Origin: Paracoccaceae bacterium
GTDB lineage: Bacteria > Pseudomonadota > Alphaproteobacteria > Rhodobacterales > Rhodobacteraceae
Assembly: GCA_018222585.1 (NCBI GenBank)
Contig: JAAFAB010000005.1
Span: 62,001-126,000, forward strand
Reading direction: 5' to 3'
DNA: 64,000 nucleotides
Shown: one piece after another, positions 1 through 6,740 of the stretch
Position numbering within the stretch: the first letter of the stretch is position 1
How the letters are laid out: each line of letters begins with the position of its first letter
The notes under the pieces: generated by a model
Told to the model about the DNA's origin: nothing
Databases searched by the model: none
What the model saw: the letters and a program-made list of their open reading frames with translations, nothing else
Program-made: the position numbers and the translations under genes

Positions 1-160
1 GCAACTCGGCGCCCTTTGCCTGCAGGTCCTTCTGGCCGCCGCGATCTCCCTGAAGGGAAAGGGCCACCGGATGACCCTGACCCATTTCAGCGACAAGGTC
101 GTCGAGCAACTGGCCCAGATGGGCTTTTCCCCCGAAACCCTGGCGGAGGGCCGGGCATGA
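1..160 (+). CDS. STAS-domain chemotaxis protein (3' end only)
   Basis: The window opens inside this gene; reading from base 2 gives the last 52 residues, ending in TGA at 158-160. The visible part (QLGALCLQVLLAAA, then a short strand and a final helix ending LAQMGFSPETLAEGRA) looks like the C-terminal half of a STAS domain, the fold of anti-sigma-factor antagonists. STAS proteins commonly start che operons in alphaproteobacteria; in Sinorhizobium the equivalent protein (CheS) binds CheA. The stop overlaps the next start as ATGA, so the two are translationally coupled. The family call rests on half a domain plus context. Confidence 0.65.
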   Translation, partial: QLGALCLQVLLAAAISLKGKGHRMTLTHFSDKVVEQLAQMGFSPETLAEGRA

Positions 161-522
161 GCCTGAAAATTCTGGCTGTCGACGACAGCCGCACGATGCG
201 TGACATGATCCGTATGGCCCTGATACCCGCCGGCTTCGATGTCCACCTTGCCGAGGACGGCGTTCATGGGATCGAGGTGCTCGACGGCCTCGCGCCGGAT
301 GCGATCATCACCGACATCAACATGCCCCGCATGGACGGGTTCGGTTTCATTGATGCGGTGCGCGACCAGGAAGAGCATCGTGCGACGCCGATCCTGGTGC
401 TGACCACGGAAAGCGCACCCGAGCTGAAGATGCGTGCCCGCGAGGCCGGCGCGACCGGCTGGATCGTCAAGCCCTTCGACCCTGCCAAGCTGGTCAAGGC
501 CCTGCAGATGGTTGCCGGATAG
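157..522 (+). CDS. cheY: CheY-like single-domain response regulator (first copy)
   Basis: A 121-residue stand-alone receiver domain. The acidic pocket is D9/D10, the phospho-acceptor is D53 (IITDINMP), the switch Thr is T83 and the conserved Lys is K105 in the IVKPFDP motif. The ATG at 157 overlaps the upstream stop (ATGA). The same frame stays open upstream to about base 16, but that part lies over the STAS gene and is not protein-like. CheA would phosphorylate it; in alphaproteobacterial che operons with two CheY copies one often works as a motor regulator and the other as a phosphate sink. Which role this copy has cannot be told from sequence. Confidence 0.93.
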   Translation: MSLKILAVDDSRTMRDMIRMALIPAGFDVHLAEDGVHGIEVLDGLAPDAIITDINMPRMDGFGFIDAVRDQEEHRATPILVLTTESAPELKMRAREAGATGWIVKPFDPAKLVKALQMVAG

Positions 523-535
523 GAGGAGGGCCGAG

Positions 536-2737
536 ATGTCCGATCAGAACGACCCGATGGCGGAGATCCGCGCCTCGTTCTTCATCGAATGCGAGGAACT
601 GATGGAAGCCCTGCAGGACGGCCTGCAGGAGCTTGACGACGGCAGCGAGGACCCCGAGACGATCAACGTCGTCTTCCGCGCCGTGCATTCGATCAAGGGC
701 GGCGCCGGGGCCTTCGGCCTCGAGGCGCTGGTGCGTTTCGCGCATCGCTACGAAACTGTTCTGGACGAGGTACGCAACGGCTCGCTGCATCCTGACAGCG
801 AGGCGATGAAGCTCTTTTTTCTCGCCGCCGATCACCTCTCGGACCTGATCCGCGCCTGCCGCGACGAAACGGAGATCAACGAGTCCACCAGCGACGAACT
901 GCTGGAGCGCCTCGATGCCCTTCTGGGGGAGGAAGGTGGCGCCGAGGAGATCGCGCCGGAGGAATTCGAGGTCCAGGGCCTGTCCCTGTCGCTCGATCTC
1001 GATCTGGATCTCGATACCGCCACCGGGGACGACGGCGGCGACGAGGCAGAGAGCACGGCGCTCTACACCATTCGTTTCAAGCCCGAGCAGGAGCTTTTCG
1101 CCACCGGCAACGAGCCCGCGATGCTGCTGCGCAACCTCTGCGATCTCGGGGAGGCCAGGGTCCGATGCGCCTTCGGCGACCTGCCCTCTCTGCAGGACCT
1201 GGCGCCCGAAACCCCCTACGTGGAATGGATTGTCGAGCTCAGGACCGACGCTGCCGAACCCGAGATCCGCGACATCTTCGAATTCGTCGACGGCCTCTGC
1301 GAGCTCGAGATCACGGGCGGCACCTCCCCCCTTCCGGAGCCCCAGGCCGAAGCCGAGGCAGCGACCGAGCCGGCGCTGCCCGAAGCGGCGCCGCCGCCGC
1401 CCGAACCGGATCCTGTTGCGACGACGGACACCGGCGCCACGATCCTGCCCATGGGTCCGCGCGACGCGGCGCCGGAGCCGGCACGAGAGGGAGAGGGCGA
1501 ACGCAAGGCCACCCCGGCCGCGAAATCGGTCGTACGCGTGGATCTCGAGCGCATCGAGCGACTGGTGAACCTTGTCGGCGAACTGGTGATCAACCAGGCG
1601 ATGCTTTCTCAGAGCCTGGACGAGGCCGGCCTGTCGCCTCATTCCGACGCGATGAACGGGCTGGAGGAATTCCAGCGCCTGACCCGGGATATCCAGGATT
1701 CGGTGATGATGATCCGCGCGCAGCCGGTGAAGTCCCTGTTCCAGCGCATGTCCCGAATCGTGCGCGAATCCTCGGCCGCCGTCGACAAGGAGGTGCGTCT
1801 GATCACCGAGGGCGAGGCTACCGAGGTCGACAAGACCGTGATCGAGAGGCTTGCCGACCCGTTGACCCACATGATCCGGAATGCCGTCGATCACGGACTG
1901 GAAGCCACCGAACGGCGGGAGGAGATCGGCAAGTCCCGTGCCGGCACCGTCACGCTCACCGCGGCCCACCGCTCGGGTCGTGTGATCATCGAGGTTGCTG
2001 ACGACGGCGCGGGCATCAATCGCAAGCGCGTCCAGGAGATTGCCGTCACCAAGGGGCTGATCCCCGCCGATGCCCAGCTCTCCGACGGAGAGATCGATAA
2101 CCTTTTGTTCCTGCCGGGGTTTTCCACTGCAAAGCAGGTTTCGAACCTGTCAGGCAGAGGCGTCGGAATGGATGTGGTAAAGACCTCGATCCAGAGCCTG
2201 GGCGGTCGCATCACCATCAACTCGGAGCCTGGCAAGGGCACGACCTTCTCGATCAGCCTGCCGCTCACTCTCGCAGTCCTCGACGGCATGGTTGTCAATG
2301 TTGCCAATGAAACCCTCGTGCTGCCATTGAACGTGGTTGTCGAGACCCTCTCACTTGGCACGGACGACGTGCAGATGCTGCGCCCCGGCAACTACGTCGT
2401 CCGCTGGCGCGGCGGCTTCGTGCCGCTCTACGACCTGGGGGTAATGCTGGGCTACCGCAGCCACCGCCAGACCGATCCCGGCTCCATCGTCCTGCTGATC
2501 GTCCTGGAGGATGGCAGCCGCGCCGCGCTGGTCATCGATGGCATCCAGGATCAGCGCCAGGTCGTGATCAAGGGCCTGGACGACAGCTTCTACCGCGCGC
2601 CCGGGATCGCTGCCGCCACAATCCTCGGCGACGGGCAGATCGCCCTCATCCTCGACCCCGCCGATGTCATCTCCGGCATGGGTCACATCCGCGGAACCGA
2701 TCTCATGCTTTCGGAAAGGAAGATTGCAAATGAGTGA
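536..2737 (+). CDS. cheA: Chemotaxis histidine kinase CheA
   Basis: A 733-residue CheA with the full domain order. The N-terminal Hpt (P1) domain carries the phospho-acceptor H51 in AVHSIKGGAGAFG. A region with a CheY-binding (P2-like) fold and an acidic/proline-rich linker spans about residues 180-340. The dimerisation helices start near VDLERIERLVNLVGELVIN. The ATPase has the N-box HMIRNAVDHG, the DDGAGI box and GRGVGMDVV. A CheW-like domain ends the protein. The start at 536 is chosen because AGGAGGAGGG (521-530) lies just upstream and P1 begins right after it; the frame is open further upstream over cheY without homology. Its 3' end overlaps cheW by 8 bp. It phosphorylates the neighbouring CheY proteins. 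Confidence 0.96.
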   Translation: MSDQNDPMAEIRASFFIECEELMEALQDGLQELDDGSEDPETINVVFRAVHSIKGGAGAFGLEALVRFAHRYETVLDEVRNGSLHPDSEAMKLFFLAADHLSDLIRACRDETEINESTSDELLERLDALLGEEGGAEEIAPEEFEVQGLSLSLDLDLDLDTATGDDGGDEAESTALYTIRFKPEQELFATGNEPAMLLRNLCDLGEARVRCAFGDLPSLQDLAPETPYVEWIVELRTDAAEPEIRDIFEFVDGLCELEITGGTSPLPEPQAEAEAATEPALPEAAPPPPEPDPVATTDTGATILPMGPRDAAPEPAREGEGERKATPAAKSVVRVDLERIERLVNLVGELVINQAMLSQSLDEAGLSPHSDAMNGLEEFQRLTRDIQDSVMMIRAQPVKSLFQRMSRIVRESSAAVDKEVRLITEGEATEVDKTVIERLADPLTHMIRNAVDHGLEATERREEIGKSRAGTVTLTAAHRSGRVIIEVADDGAGINRKRVQEIAVTKGLIPADAQLSDGEIDNLLFLPGFSTAKQVSNLSGRGVGMDVVKTSIQSLGGRITINSEPGKGTTFSISLPLTLAVLDGMVVNVANETLVLPLNVVVETLSLGTDDVQMLRPGNYVVRWRGGFVPLYDLGVMLGYRSHRQTDPGSIVLLIVLEDGSRAALVIDGIQDQRQVVIKGLDDSFYRAPGIAAATILGDGQIALILDPADVISGMGHIRGTDLMLSERKIANE

Positions 2738-3188
2738 ACAGGGCCAGAACAAAGACCTGGAATTGCTGACCTTCCGCGTCGCGGACCAGGAATATTCTCT
2801 CGATATCATGTCGGTACGCGAAATTCGTGGCTGGACGCGCACGACCCCGATGCCTCACGCGCCGGACTACATGCGCGGCGTGATCAACCTGCGCGGCACC
2901 GTTTTGCCGGTGATGGACCTGGCGCGGCGGCTCAATCTTCCCTCTCAGGAAACGAATGAGCGCAACGTGATCATCGTCGTCAAACTGGCCGGCACACTGA
3001 CCGGGCTTCTGGTCGATGCGGTTTCCGACATCGTCGCGATCACCGAGGACGACCTGCAACCGCCACCCGATATCTCCTCGGACCCACAGATGTCCGTGGT
3101 CCGCTCGCTGACCGTGATCGACGACCAGATGATCCGCGTCCTGGACTTGGCGGCCGTGGTGCCGGTTTCCAGTGACGAGGCCGCATGA
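2730..3188 (+). CDS. cheW: Chemotaxis coupling protein CheW
   Basis: A 152-residue CheW covering one full CheW domain. Recognisable parts are the receptor-proximal strand LLTFRVADQEYSLDI, the signature MRGVINLRGTVLPVMDLARRL, and the NVIIVVKLAG core strand. It couples chemoreceptors to CheA in the signalling array. The start at 2730 is preceded by GGAAAGGA and lies inside the end of cheA (8-bp overlap); the 3' end overlaps cheR as ATGA. The acidic C-terminal tail (SSDEAA) is slightly longer than in minimal CheW proteins. It is an ordinary member of the operon. Confidence 0.95.
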   Translation: MSEQGQNKDLELLTFRVADQEYSLDIMSVREIRGWTRTTPMPHAPDYMRGVINLRGTVLPVMDLARRLNLPSQETNERNVIIVVKLAGTLTGLLVDAVSDIVAITEDDLQPPPDISSDPQMSVVRSLTVIDDQMIRVLDLAAVVPVSSDEAA

Positions 3189-4060
3189 CGCGAAGCGCTA
3201 CCGACACCTCGGCCCTGGTGATGGACGACAAGTCCTTCCTTGCGATCGCCACGATGGCCAAGGACGAGGCCGGACTGGTCCTGCCTGAAGGCAAGATGAC
3301 CATGGTTCAATCGCGCCTGCGCAAACGGCTGCTGGCCACCGGCCAGCCGGACTATGAAAGCTATTGCCGCTTCGTCACCTCTCCTGCGGGAGAACAGGAG
3401 CGGCGCTACATGATCTCGGCACTGACCACCAATGTCTCCCATTTCTTCCGCGAGTCGCATCATTTCGACATCCTGCGAAGCAAGGTCGTGCCGGTCCTGC
3501 TGCAAAAAGCGCGGAATGGTCAGCGGGTCAGGATCTGGTCGGCCGGTTGCTCCTCCGGCCAGGAGCCTTATTCGATCTCCATGTGCCTTCACGATGCGGC
3601 GCCTGATCTTGTTACCAAGGACGTACTGATCTTGGGCACGGACATCGATCCGGCGATCCTCGAGAAGGCCGAAGCCGCCACCTACTCGGAGCAGCAGGTC
3701 GCCGGGATACCGTCAGAGATGCGATCAGCCTACCTGGAACCGGATCGTGGGACGGGGCAGTATCGCGTGAACGGCGCGATACGCCGGATCGTACGGTTCC
3801 GCGAACTCAACCTGCTGCGCGACTGGCCCATGAAAGGCCAGTTCGATGTGATTTTCTGCCGCAACGTGGTGATCTACTTCGACGCGGCAACACAGGCATC
3901 CCTCTGGCCCCGTTTCCGCCAGAGGATCATCGACAATGGCTGGATCTTTCTCGGGCATTCCGAACGGATCTCGGATTCGGCCATCAAGCTCTTCGAACCC
4001 AATGGAATGACGGCCTATCGGGCGGCCGCTGCCAAGACCCCACACGGCGGGAAGGATTGA
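3185..4060 (+). CDS. cheR: Chemotaxis protein methyltransferase CheR
   Basis: A 291-residue CheR that methylates glutamates on chemoreceptors with S-adenosylmethionine during adaptation. An N-terminal helical CheR_N domain (about residues 15-70) is followed by the Rossmann methyltransferase domain with SAM motif RIWSAGCSSGQEPYS and the later acidic motif LILGTDIDPAIL. The DVIFCRNVVIYFD segment is the typical post-motif of the family. It overlaps cheW as ATGA and lies 4 bp from the second cheY. No cheB (methylesterase) is seen in the visible part of the operon, so the CheB partner must be encoded elsewhere or upstream of the window. Confidence 0.95.
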   Translation: MTRSATDTSALVMDDKSFLAIATMAKDEAGLVLPEGKMTMVQSRLRKRLLATGQPDYESYCRFVTSPAGEQERRYMISALTTNVSHFFRESHHFDILRSKVVPVLLQKARNGQRVRIWSAGCSSGQEPYSISMCLHDAAPDLVTKDVLILGTDIDPAILEKAEAATYSEQQVAGIPSEMRSAYLEPDRGTGQYRVNGAIRRIVRFRELNLLRDWPMKGQFDVIFCRNVVIYFDAATQASLWPRFRQRIIDNGWIFLGHSERISDSAIKLFEPNGMTAYRAAAAKTPHGGKD

Positions 4061-4064
4061 TTGA

Positions 4065-4451
4065 ATGGCCCTGAGAGATCAGATCAGAATCATGGTGGTG
4101 GACGACATGTCCACCAGTCGCGGACTCATCACCCAGGCGCTGGACGCTTTCGGCGTGCGTAATGTCGCGACTTCAGCGGATGGACCGACCGCCCTCAAGA
4201 CCCTCGAGACAAAGCCGGTGCACCTGGTCATCTCTGACTTCAACATGCCCGGCATGGACGGACTGCAACTGCTGCACCAGCTGCGTAGCGGCGCAAAGAC
4301 CAAGGGCGTCGGTTTCATCCTGATCACCGGCAAGGCGGACAAGGCGATCATCGACAAGGGCAAGCAGCTTGGAATGAACAATTTCCTGAAGAAGCCATTT
4401 GACCCCAATGACCTGCGCGCCTGCATCGAAGCGGTGGTCGGCCGACTCTGA
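4065..4451 (+). CDS. cheY: CheY-like response regulator (second copy)
   Basis: A 128-residue stand-alone receiver. The acidic pocket is D13/D14, the phospho-acceptor is D58 (VISDFNMPGMDG), the switch residue is the Thr of FILITGKAD and the conserved Lys sits in FLKKPFDP. It starts 4 bp after cheR, and its stop overlaps the next start by 1 bp. It is clearly different in sequence from the first CheY of the operon, as in rhizobial and Rhodobacter systems where two CheY proteins divide motor control and phosphate draining. The gene fused to it by overlap may encode its phosphatase (next entry). Confidence 0.93.
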   Translation: MALRDQIRIMVVDDMSTSRGLITQALDAFGVRNVATSADGPTALKTLETKPVHLVISDFNMPGMDGLQLLHQLRSGAKTKGVGFILITGKADKAIIDKGKQLGMNNFLKKPFDPNDLRACIEAVVGRL

Positions 4452-4867
4452 TGCCTCAGGACGCAGCCCCAGCCCCGGAGGAGCAAGCCACGGCGCACCT
4501 CGACATCGCCGCTCCTGAGCTGGCCGAGATCCTGGCCGGCCAGGTGGCGGGTCTGCGTGGGCTGACCACGGGGCTCGAGGAAGCGCTCTCGGCCAGCCTG
4601 TGCACCTGCAAGCCACTGACGGAAGACGCTTTTCTGACTCTTCAGCGTATCGACTACATGCGCCAGGCATTGAAGGACCTCGAAGGCATCCTGCAGAGGT
4701 TCGGGCCCAGCCTGGACTGGTCGGATGGCCATGGGCTGACGCATGAGGCGCTGAATGCCTCGGTCGACATGGGCGACTCGATCAAGCCGATCCTGAAGGC
4801 CTCGAAGAACCCGCCGCAACTAGATGACACCCCCAGCCATGGATCGGGGGAATTGGACCTCTGGTAG
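4451..4867 (+). CDS. Small helical che-operon protein with DxxxQ motif (CheT/CheZ-like candidate)
   Basis: A 138-residue protein, last of the che operon, overlapping the second cheY by 1 bp. It appears largely helical. Residues 62-82 form a predicted amphipathic helix containing D68-Y-M-R-Q72, which fits the DxxxQ catalytic motif of the CheY-P phosphatase CheZ and of the CheZ-like CheT protein of Sinorhizobium meliloti, also encoded at the end of its che operon. The extreme C-terminus is acidic then hydrophobic (GSGELDLW), similar in character to the CheZ tail peptide that binds CheY. Overall similarity to CheZ is not evident by eye, so a phosphatase role is an inference from motif, tail and position. 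Confidence 0.6.
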   Translation: MPQDAAPAPEEQATAHLDIAAPELAEILAGQVAGLRGLTTGLEEALSASLCTCKPLTEDAFLTLQRIDYMRQALKDLEGILQRFGPSLDWSDGHGLTHEALNASVDMGDSIKPILKASKNPPQLDDTPSHGSGELDLW

Positions 4868-4915
4868 AAGACAGAAGAGCACTCAGCAAAAGACCGCGCG
4901 ACAGGAGAGGACTTG

Positions 4916-5017
4916 ATGACGGCAACCACATCCAGCGCGCCCTGGACTGAGGATGGCGAGCTGGAGCATCCAAAGCACACGGGCGACCCGACGCGGGGCA
5001 AGGACCAAACGGCATGA
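4916..5017 (+). CDS. Possible small protein (33 aa) after che operon
   Basis: ATG at 4916 is preceded at good spacing by AGGAGAGG (4902-4909) and opens a 33-codon frame (MTATTSSAPWTEDGELEHPK and onward) ending in TGA at 5015-5017. The product would be small and charged, without a membrane segment or signal peptide. It starts 48 bp after the last che gene, so it could be co-transcribed. The ribosome binding site is the only positive evidence; the ORF is short enough to occur by chance. No family is recognised. Confidence 0.3.
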   Translation: MTATTSSAPWTEDGELEHPKHTGDPTRGKDQTA

Positions 5018-5281
5018 CGGTGCGGGACAAAGCCGGGCAGGACAATAGCCGCGCAAGACAATGCCAGGTCATGACAAAGCGACATGACGCCCCCGCAAGC
5101 GGTACAAAGATGATCGGACAGGGCAATCCCGGGCGGCGCGGTGCAGGATCGTCGGAATCGCTCTCAGCCGCGGTCACCTGCCATCAATCTCGCGCAGGCT
5201 CCGGGGCGCTGGCCAGCATTGCCTGCCTTGTGACACCCGGTCCCCGGCCGCCGGGCCTTCACTGGACCCATGACATCGACC

Positions 5282-5313
5282 CCGGGCGACGCTCGAAGGG
5301 ACGCGTCGCCCGG
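5282..5313. repeat. Perfect 11-bp inverted repeat (hairpin)
   Basis: CCGGGCGACGC (5282-5292) and its exact reverse complement (5303-5313) enclose a 10-nt loop. It has no T-tract on either side. It could act as a late terminator or RNA-stabilising hairpin for the che transcript. Confidence 0.5.
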
Positions 5314-5562
5314 CAGCCGGTCCGCGACAGTCGCCTCGAGAGAGGTCCAGGCCCGCCCGACACAGCGCTCGGCAACTGCCATTCTGATGGTTCCGTCCCC
5401 ATGACCCGAAGCAAGAGGGCCGCTGCAGCAGCACCCAGCTGGCCGGGCAACCATGGAACCAGGTCAGGGGAATGGACCGGGCTGCAACAGGCCCGACTTA
5501 CTCGGCCTCGCCGCCTCCCTTCGCCTCGACAAACCAGCGTCACTCGGGCTAGACCCAGCGTG

Positions 5563-5575
5563 AAACATCGTGTTT
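5563..5575. promoter_or_regulatory. Candidate operator dyad upstream of luxR
   Basis: AAACA-TCG-TGTTT is a perfect 5-bp dyad with a 3-bp centre, nested within CCAGC/GCTGG arms (5555-5580), about 70 bp before the luxR start. The half-site CCAGCGT also occurs as a direct repeat at 5534 and 5555. The position suits an autoregulatory or foreign operator; no regulator is known from sequence. Confidence 0.35.
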
Positions 5576-5590
5576 GCTGGCTCGCGATGA

Positions 5591-5610
5591 CCCGCCGGAC
5601 TGCCGGCGGG
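5591..5610 (+). promoter_or_regulatory. Hairpin in presumed luxR leader
   Basis: CCCGCCGG (5591-5598) and CCGGCGGG (5603-5610) form an 8-bp GC-only stem with an ACTG loop, 36 bp before the luxR ATG and just before its ribosome binding site (GGAGGGG near 5631). It could end an upstream transcript or affect translation. Confidence 0.4.
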
Positions 5611-5646
5611 CGCGTGGAGCGACTGGTCGGAGGGGTACTTACAGCC

Positions 5647-6402
5647 ATGCTGCGCCGGGAATACCTCGAACAGATCACCAATGCGCAGTCCATCGAGGCA
5701 CTCTGGACGCTGCATTGCAACCGGATGGCGGAGTACGGCTTTGACCGGCTGCTCTACGGGTTCACCCGTTACCGCACCGCCACCTCGCTTGGTGACCCCG
5801 AGGATTTCGTCATCCTCACCAATCACTCGCAGGCCTACAGCGACGCCTTCCTTGGCAACGGGCTGTATTTCCACGCGCCGATGGTTCGCTGGGCGCTGGA
5901 CAACGAGGGCGCCTGCTCGTGGCGGATCCTCGGCGAAATGACCGCCTCTGGCGTGCTGACCGAGAGCGAGCGCAAGGTGATCGAGTTCAACCGCTCGATG
6001 GGAGTCACCGCGGGGTATTCGATTTCCTTCCGCTCGATCTCGCCACGCACCAAGGGGGCGATCGCCCTGACCGCGCGCCGCGACATGAGCCAGGAAGAGG
6101 CCGATGCGGTCTGGGCCGAACACGGCCGCGACATCGTGATCTTCAACAACGTGGCGCATCTGAAGATCCTGACCCTGCCCTACTCCGGCCCGGCGCGCGA
6201 GTTGACCCGGCGCCAGCGTGAGGCGCTGCAATGGGTGGGCGATGGCAAGACGACACAGGACATCGCCCTGCTGATGGGACTGACCACCGCCACGGTCGAG
6301 AAGCACCTGCGCCTGGCGCGAGAGAATCTCAACGTCGAGACCACCGCCCAGGCGGTGCTCAAGGCGGCGTTTCTCAACCAGATGTTCATTCTCGACGCCT
6401 GA
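5647..6402 (+). CDS. LuxR-family regulator with autoinducer-binding domain
   Basis: A 251-residue transcription factor. The N-terminal two thirds match the autoinducer-binding domain layout (around NGLYFHAPMVRWALDNEG). The C-terminal 65 residues are a LuxR/GerE helix-turn-helix (LTRRQREALQWVGDGKTTQDIA, then TTATVEKHLRLARENLN). The ATG at 5647 is chosen because the domain begins directly after it and GGAGGGG lies upstream; earlier in-frame codons have poor codon use. No luxI synthase is in the window, so it would be a LuxR solo answering a signal made elsewhere, or made by other cells. Its place after the che operon suggests, but does not prove, a motility link. Confidence 0.88.
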   Translation: MLRREYLEQITNAQSIEALWTLHCNRMAEYGFDRLLYGFTRYRTATSLGDPEDFVILTNHSQAYSDAFLGNGLYFHAPMVRWALDNEGACSWRILGEMTASGVLTESERKVIEFNRSMGVTAGYSISFRSISPRTKGAIALTARRDMSQEEADAVWAEHGRDIVIFNNVAHLKILTLPYSGPARELTRRQREALQWVGDGKTTQDIALLMGLTTATVEKHLRLARENLNVETTAQAVLKAAFLNQMFILDA

Positions 6403-6416
6403 CGCGCCCCGCATCG

Positions 6417-6492
6417 CTTACCAAAGGTAAGGTATTCCAGCCTTTTTGGCCGATTTCGCTAAGTGTTTGGGATTAGGTAAGGTTTCCCTTAC
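6417..6492. promoter_or_regulatory. Two GGTAAGG dyad sites
   Basis: Site 1, CTTACC-AAA-GGTAAG (6417-6431), is a perfect 6-bp dyad. Site 2, GTAAGG-TTTC-CCTTAC (6477-6492), is another perfect 6-bp dyad. Both contain GGTAAGGT (6426-6433 and 6476-6483), spaced 50 bp, about five helical turns. This spacing is typical of paired binding sites for one protein. Confidence 0.4.
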
Positions 6493-6703
6493 TTCCTCTT
6501 CGGCGCCCAAAGGACCAATCTGCAGGAGTTCCGTGAGTGGTGGCTTTGAGCCATGGAACATCCGGCTCGCACCCCTGACATTCCAGGGCCCTGCGATCCG
6601 GCCGGGAGACCGGAGCCGGCAGGACAGGGTGTATTGATCCACCCTGCCCTCCGGCACTTCAGCCGGGCATCGTATCATCCCCTTCGACGCGCCCTGGCCC
6701 TGT

Positions 6704-6732
6704 GCGGTGCCGATTGTCCCGATCGGCACCGC
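6704..6732 (-). terminator. Hairpin after MFS transporter gene
   Basis: GCGGTGCCGAT (6704-6714) and ATCGGCACCGC (6722-6732) form a perfect 11-bp stem with a 7-nt loop, just beyond the stop of the minus-strand MFS gene. No T-tract follows, so termination may be partial or need Rho. Confidence 0.6.
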
Positions 6733-6740
6733 TTCGGACC

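Larger units (their letters stand above)
4868..5646. other. Long intergenic region between che operon and luxR
   Basis: About 780 bp without a convincing large gene. The frame leading into luxR stays open from 5014, but it uses codons rare in this genome (AGA, GGA, ACA, GCA) and has no recognisable domain, so I read it as non-coding. The region holds a possible 33-residue ORF with a strong ribosome binding site (4916-5017), a perfect 11-bp inverted repeat at 5282-5292/5303-5313, a dyad AAACA-TCG-TGTTT at 5563-5575 and an 8-bp hairpin at 5591-5610 close to luxR. Confidence 0.6.
6403..6740. other. Intergenic region with paired GGTAAGG dyads and terminator
   Basis: About 340 bp between luxR and the convergent MFS gene. 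The first 100 bp are clearly AT-richer than the surroundings and contain two short dyads sharing GGTAAGGT, 50 bp apart. The right end holds an 11-bp hairpin suited to terminate the MFS transcript. I see no credible ORF. Confidence 0.55.

Noticed and set aside
16-156. An N-terminal extension of the first CheY
   Set aside because: The segment overlaps the STAS gene in another frame and is Pro/Arg/Gly-rich; receiver homology starts at the ATG at 157.
5014-5646. A 211-residue N-terminal extension of the LuxR regulator
   Set aside because: Codon use is unlike the genome, no domain is visible, and LuxR proteins of this type are about 250 residues, which fits the ATG at 5647 with its ribosome binding site.
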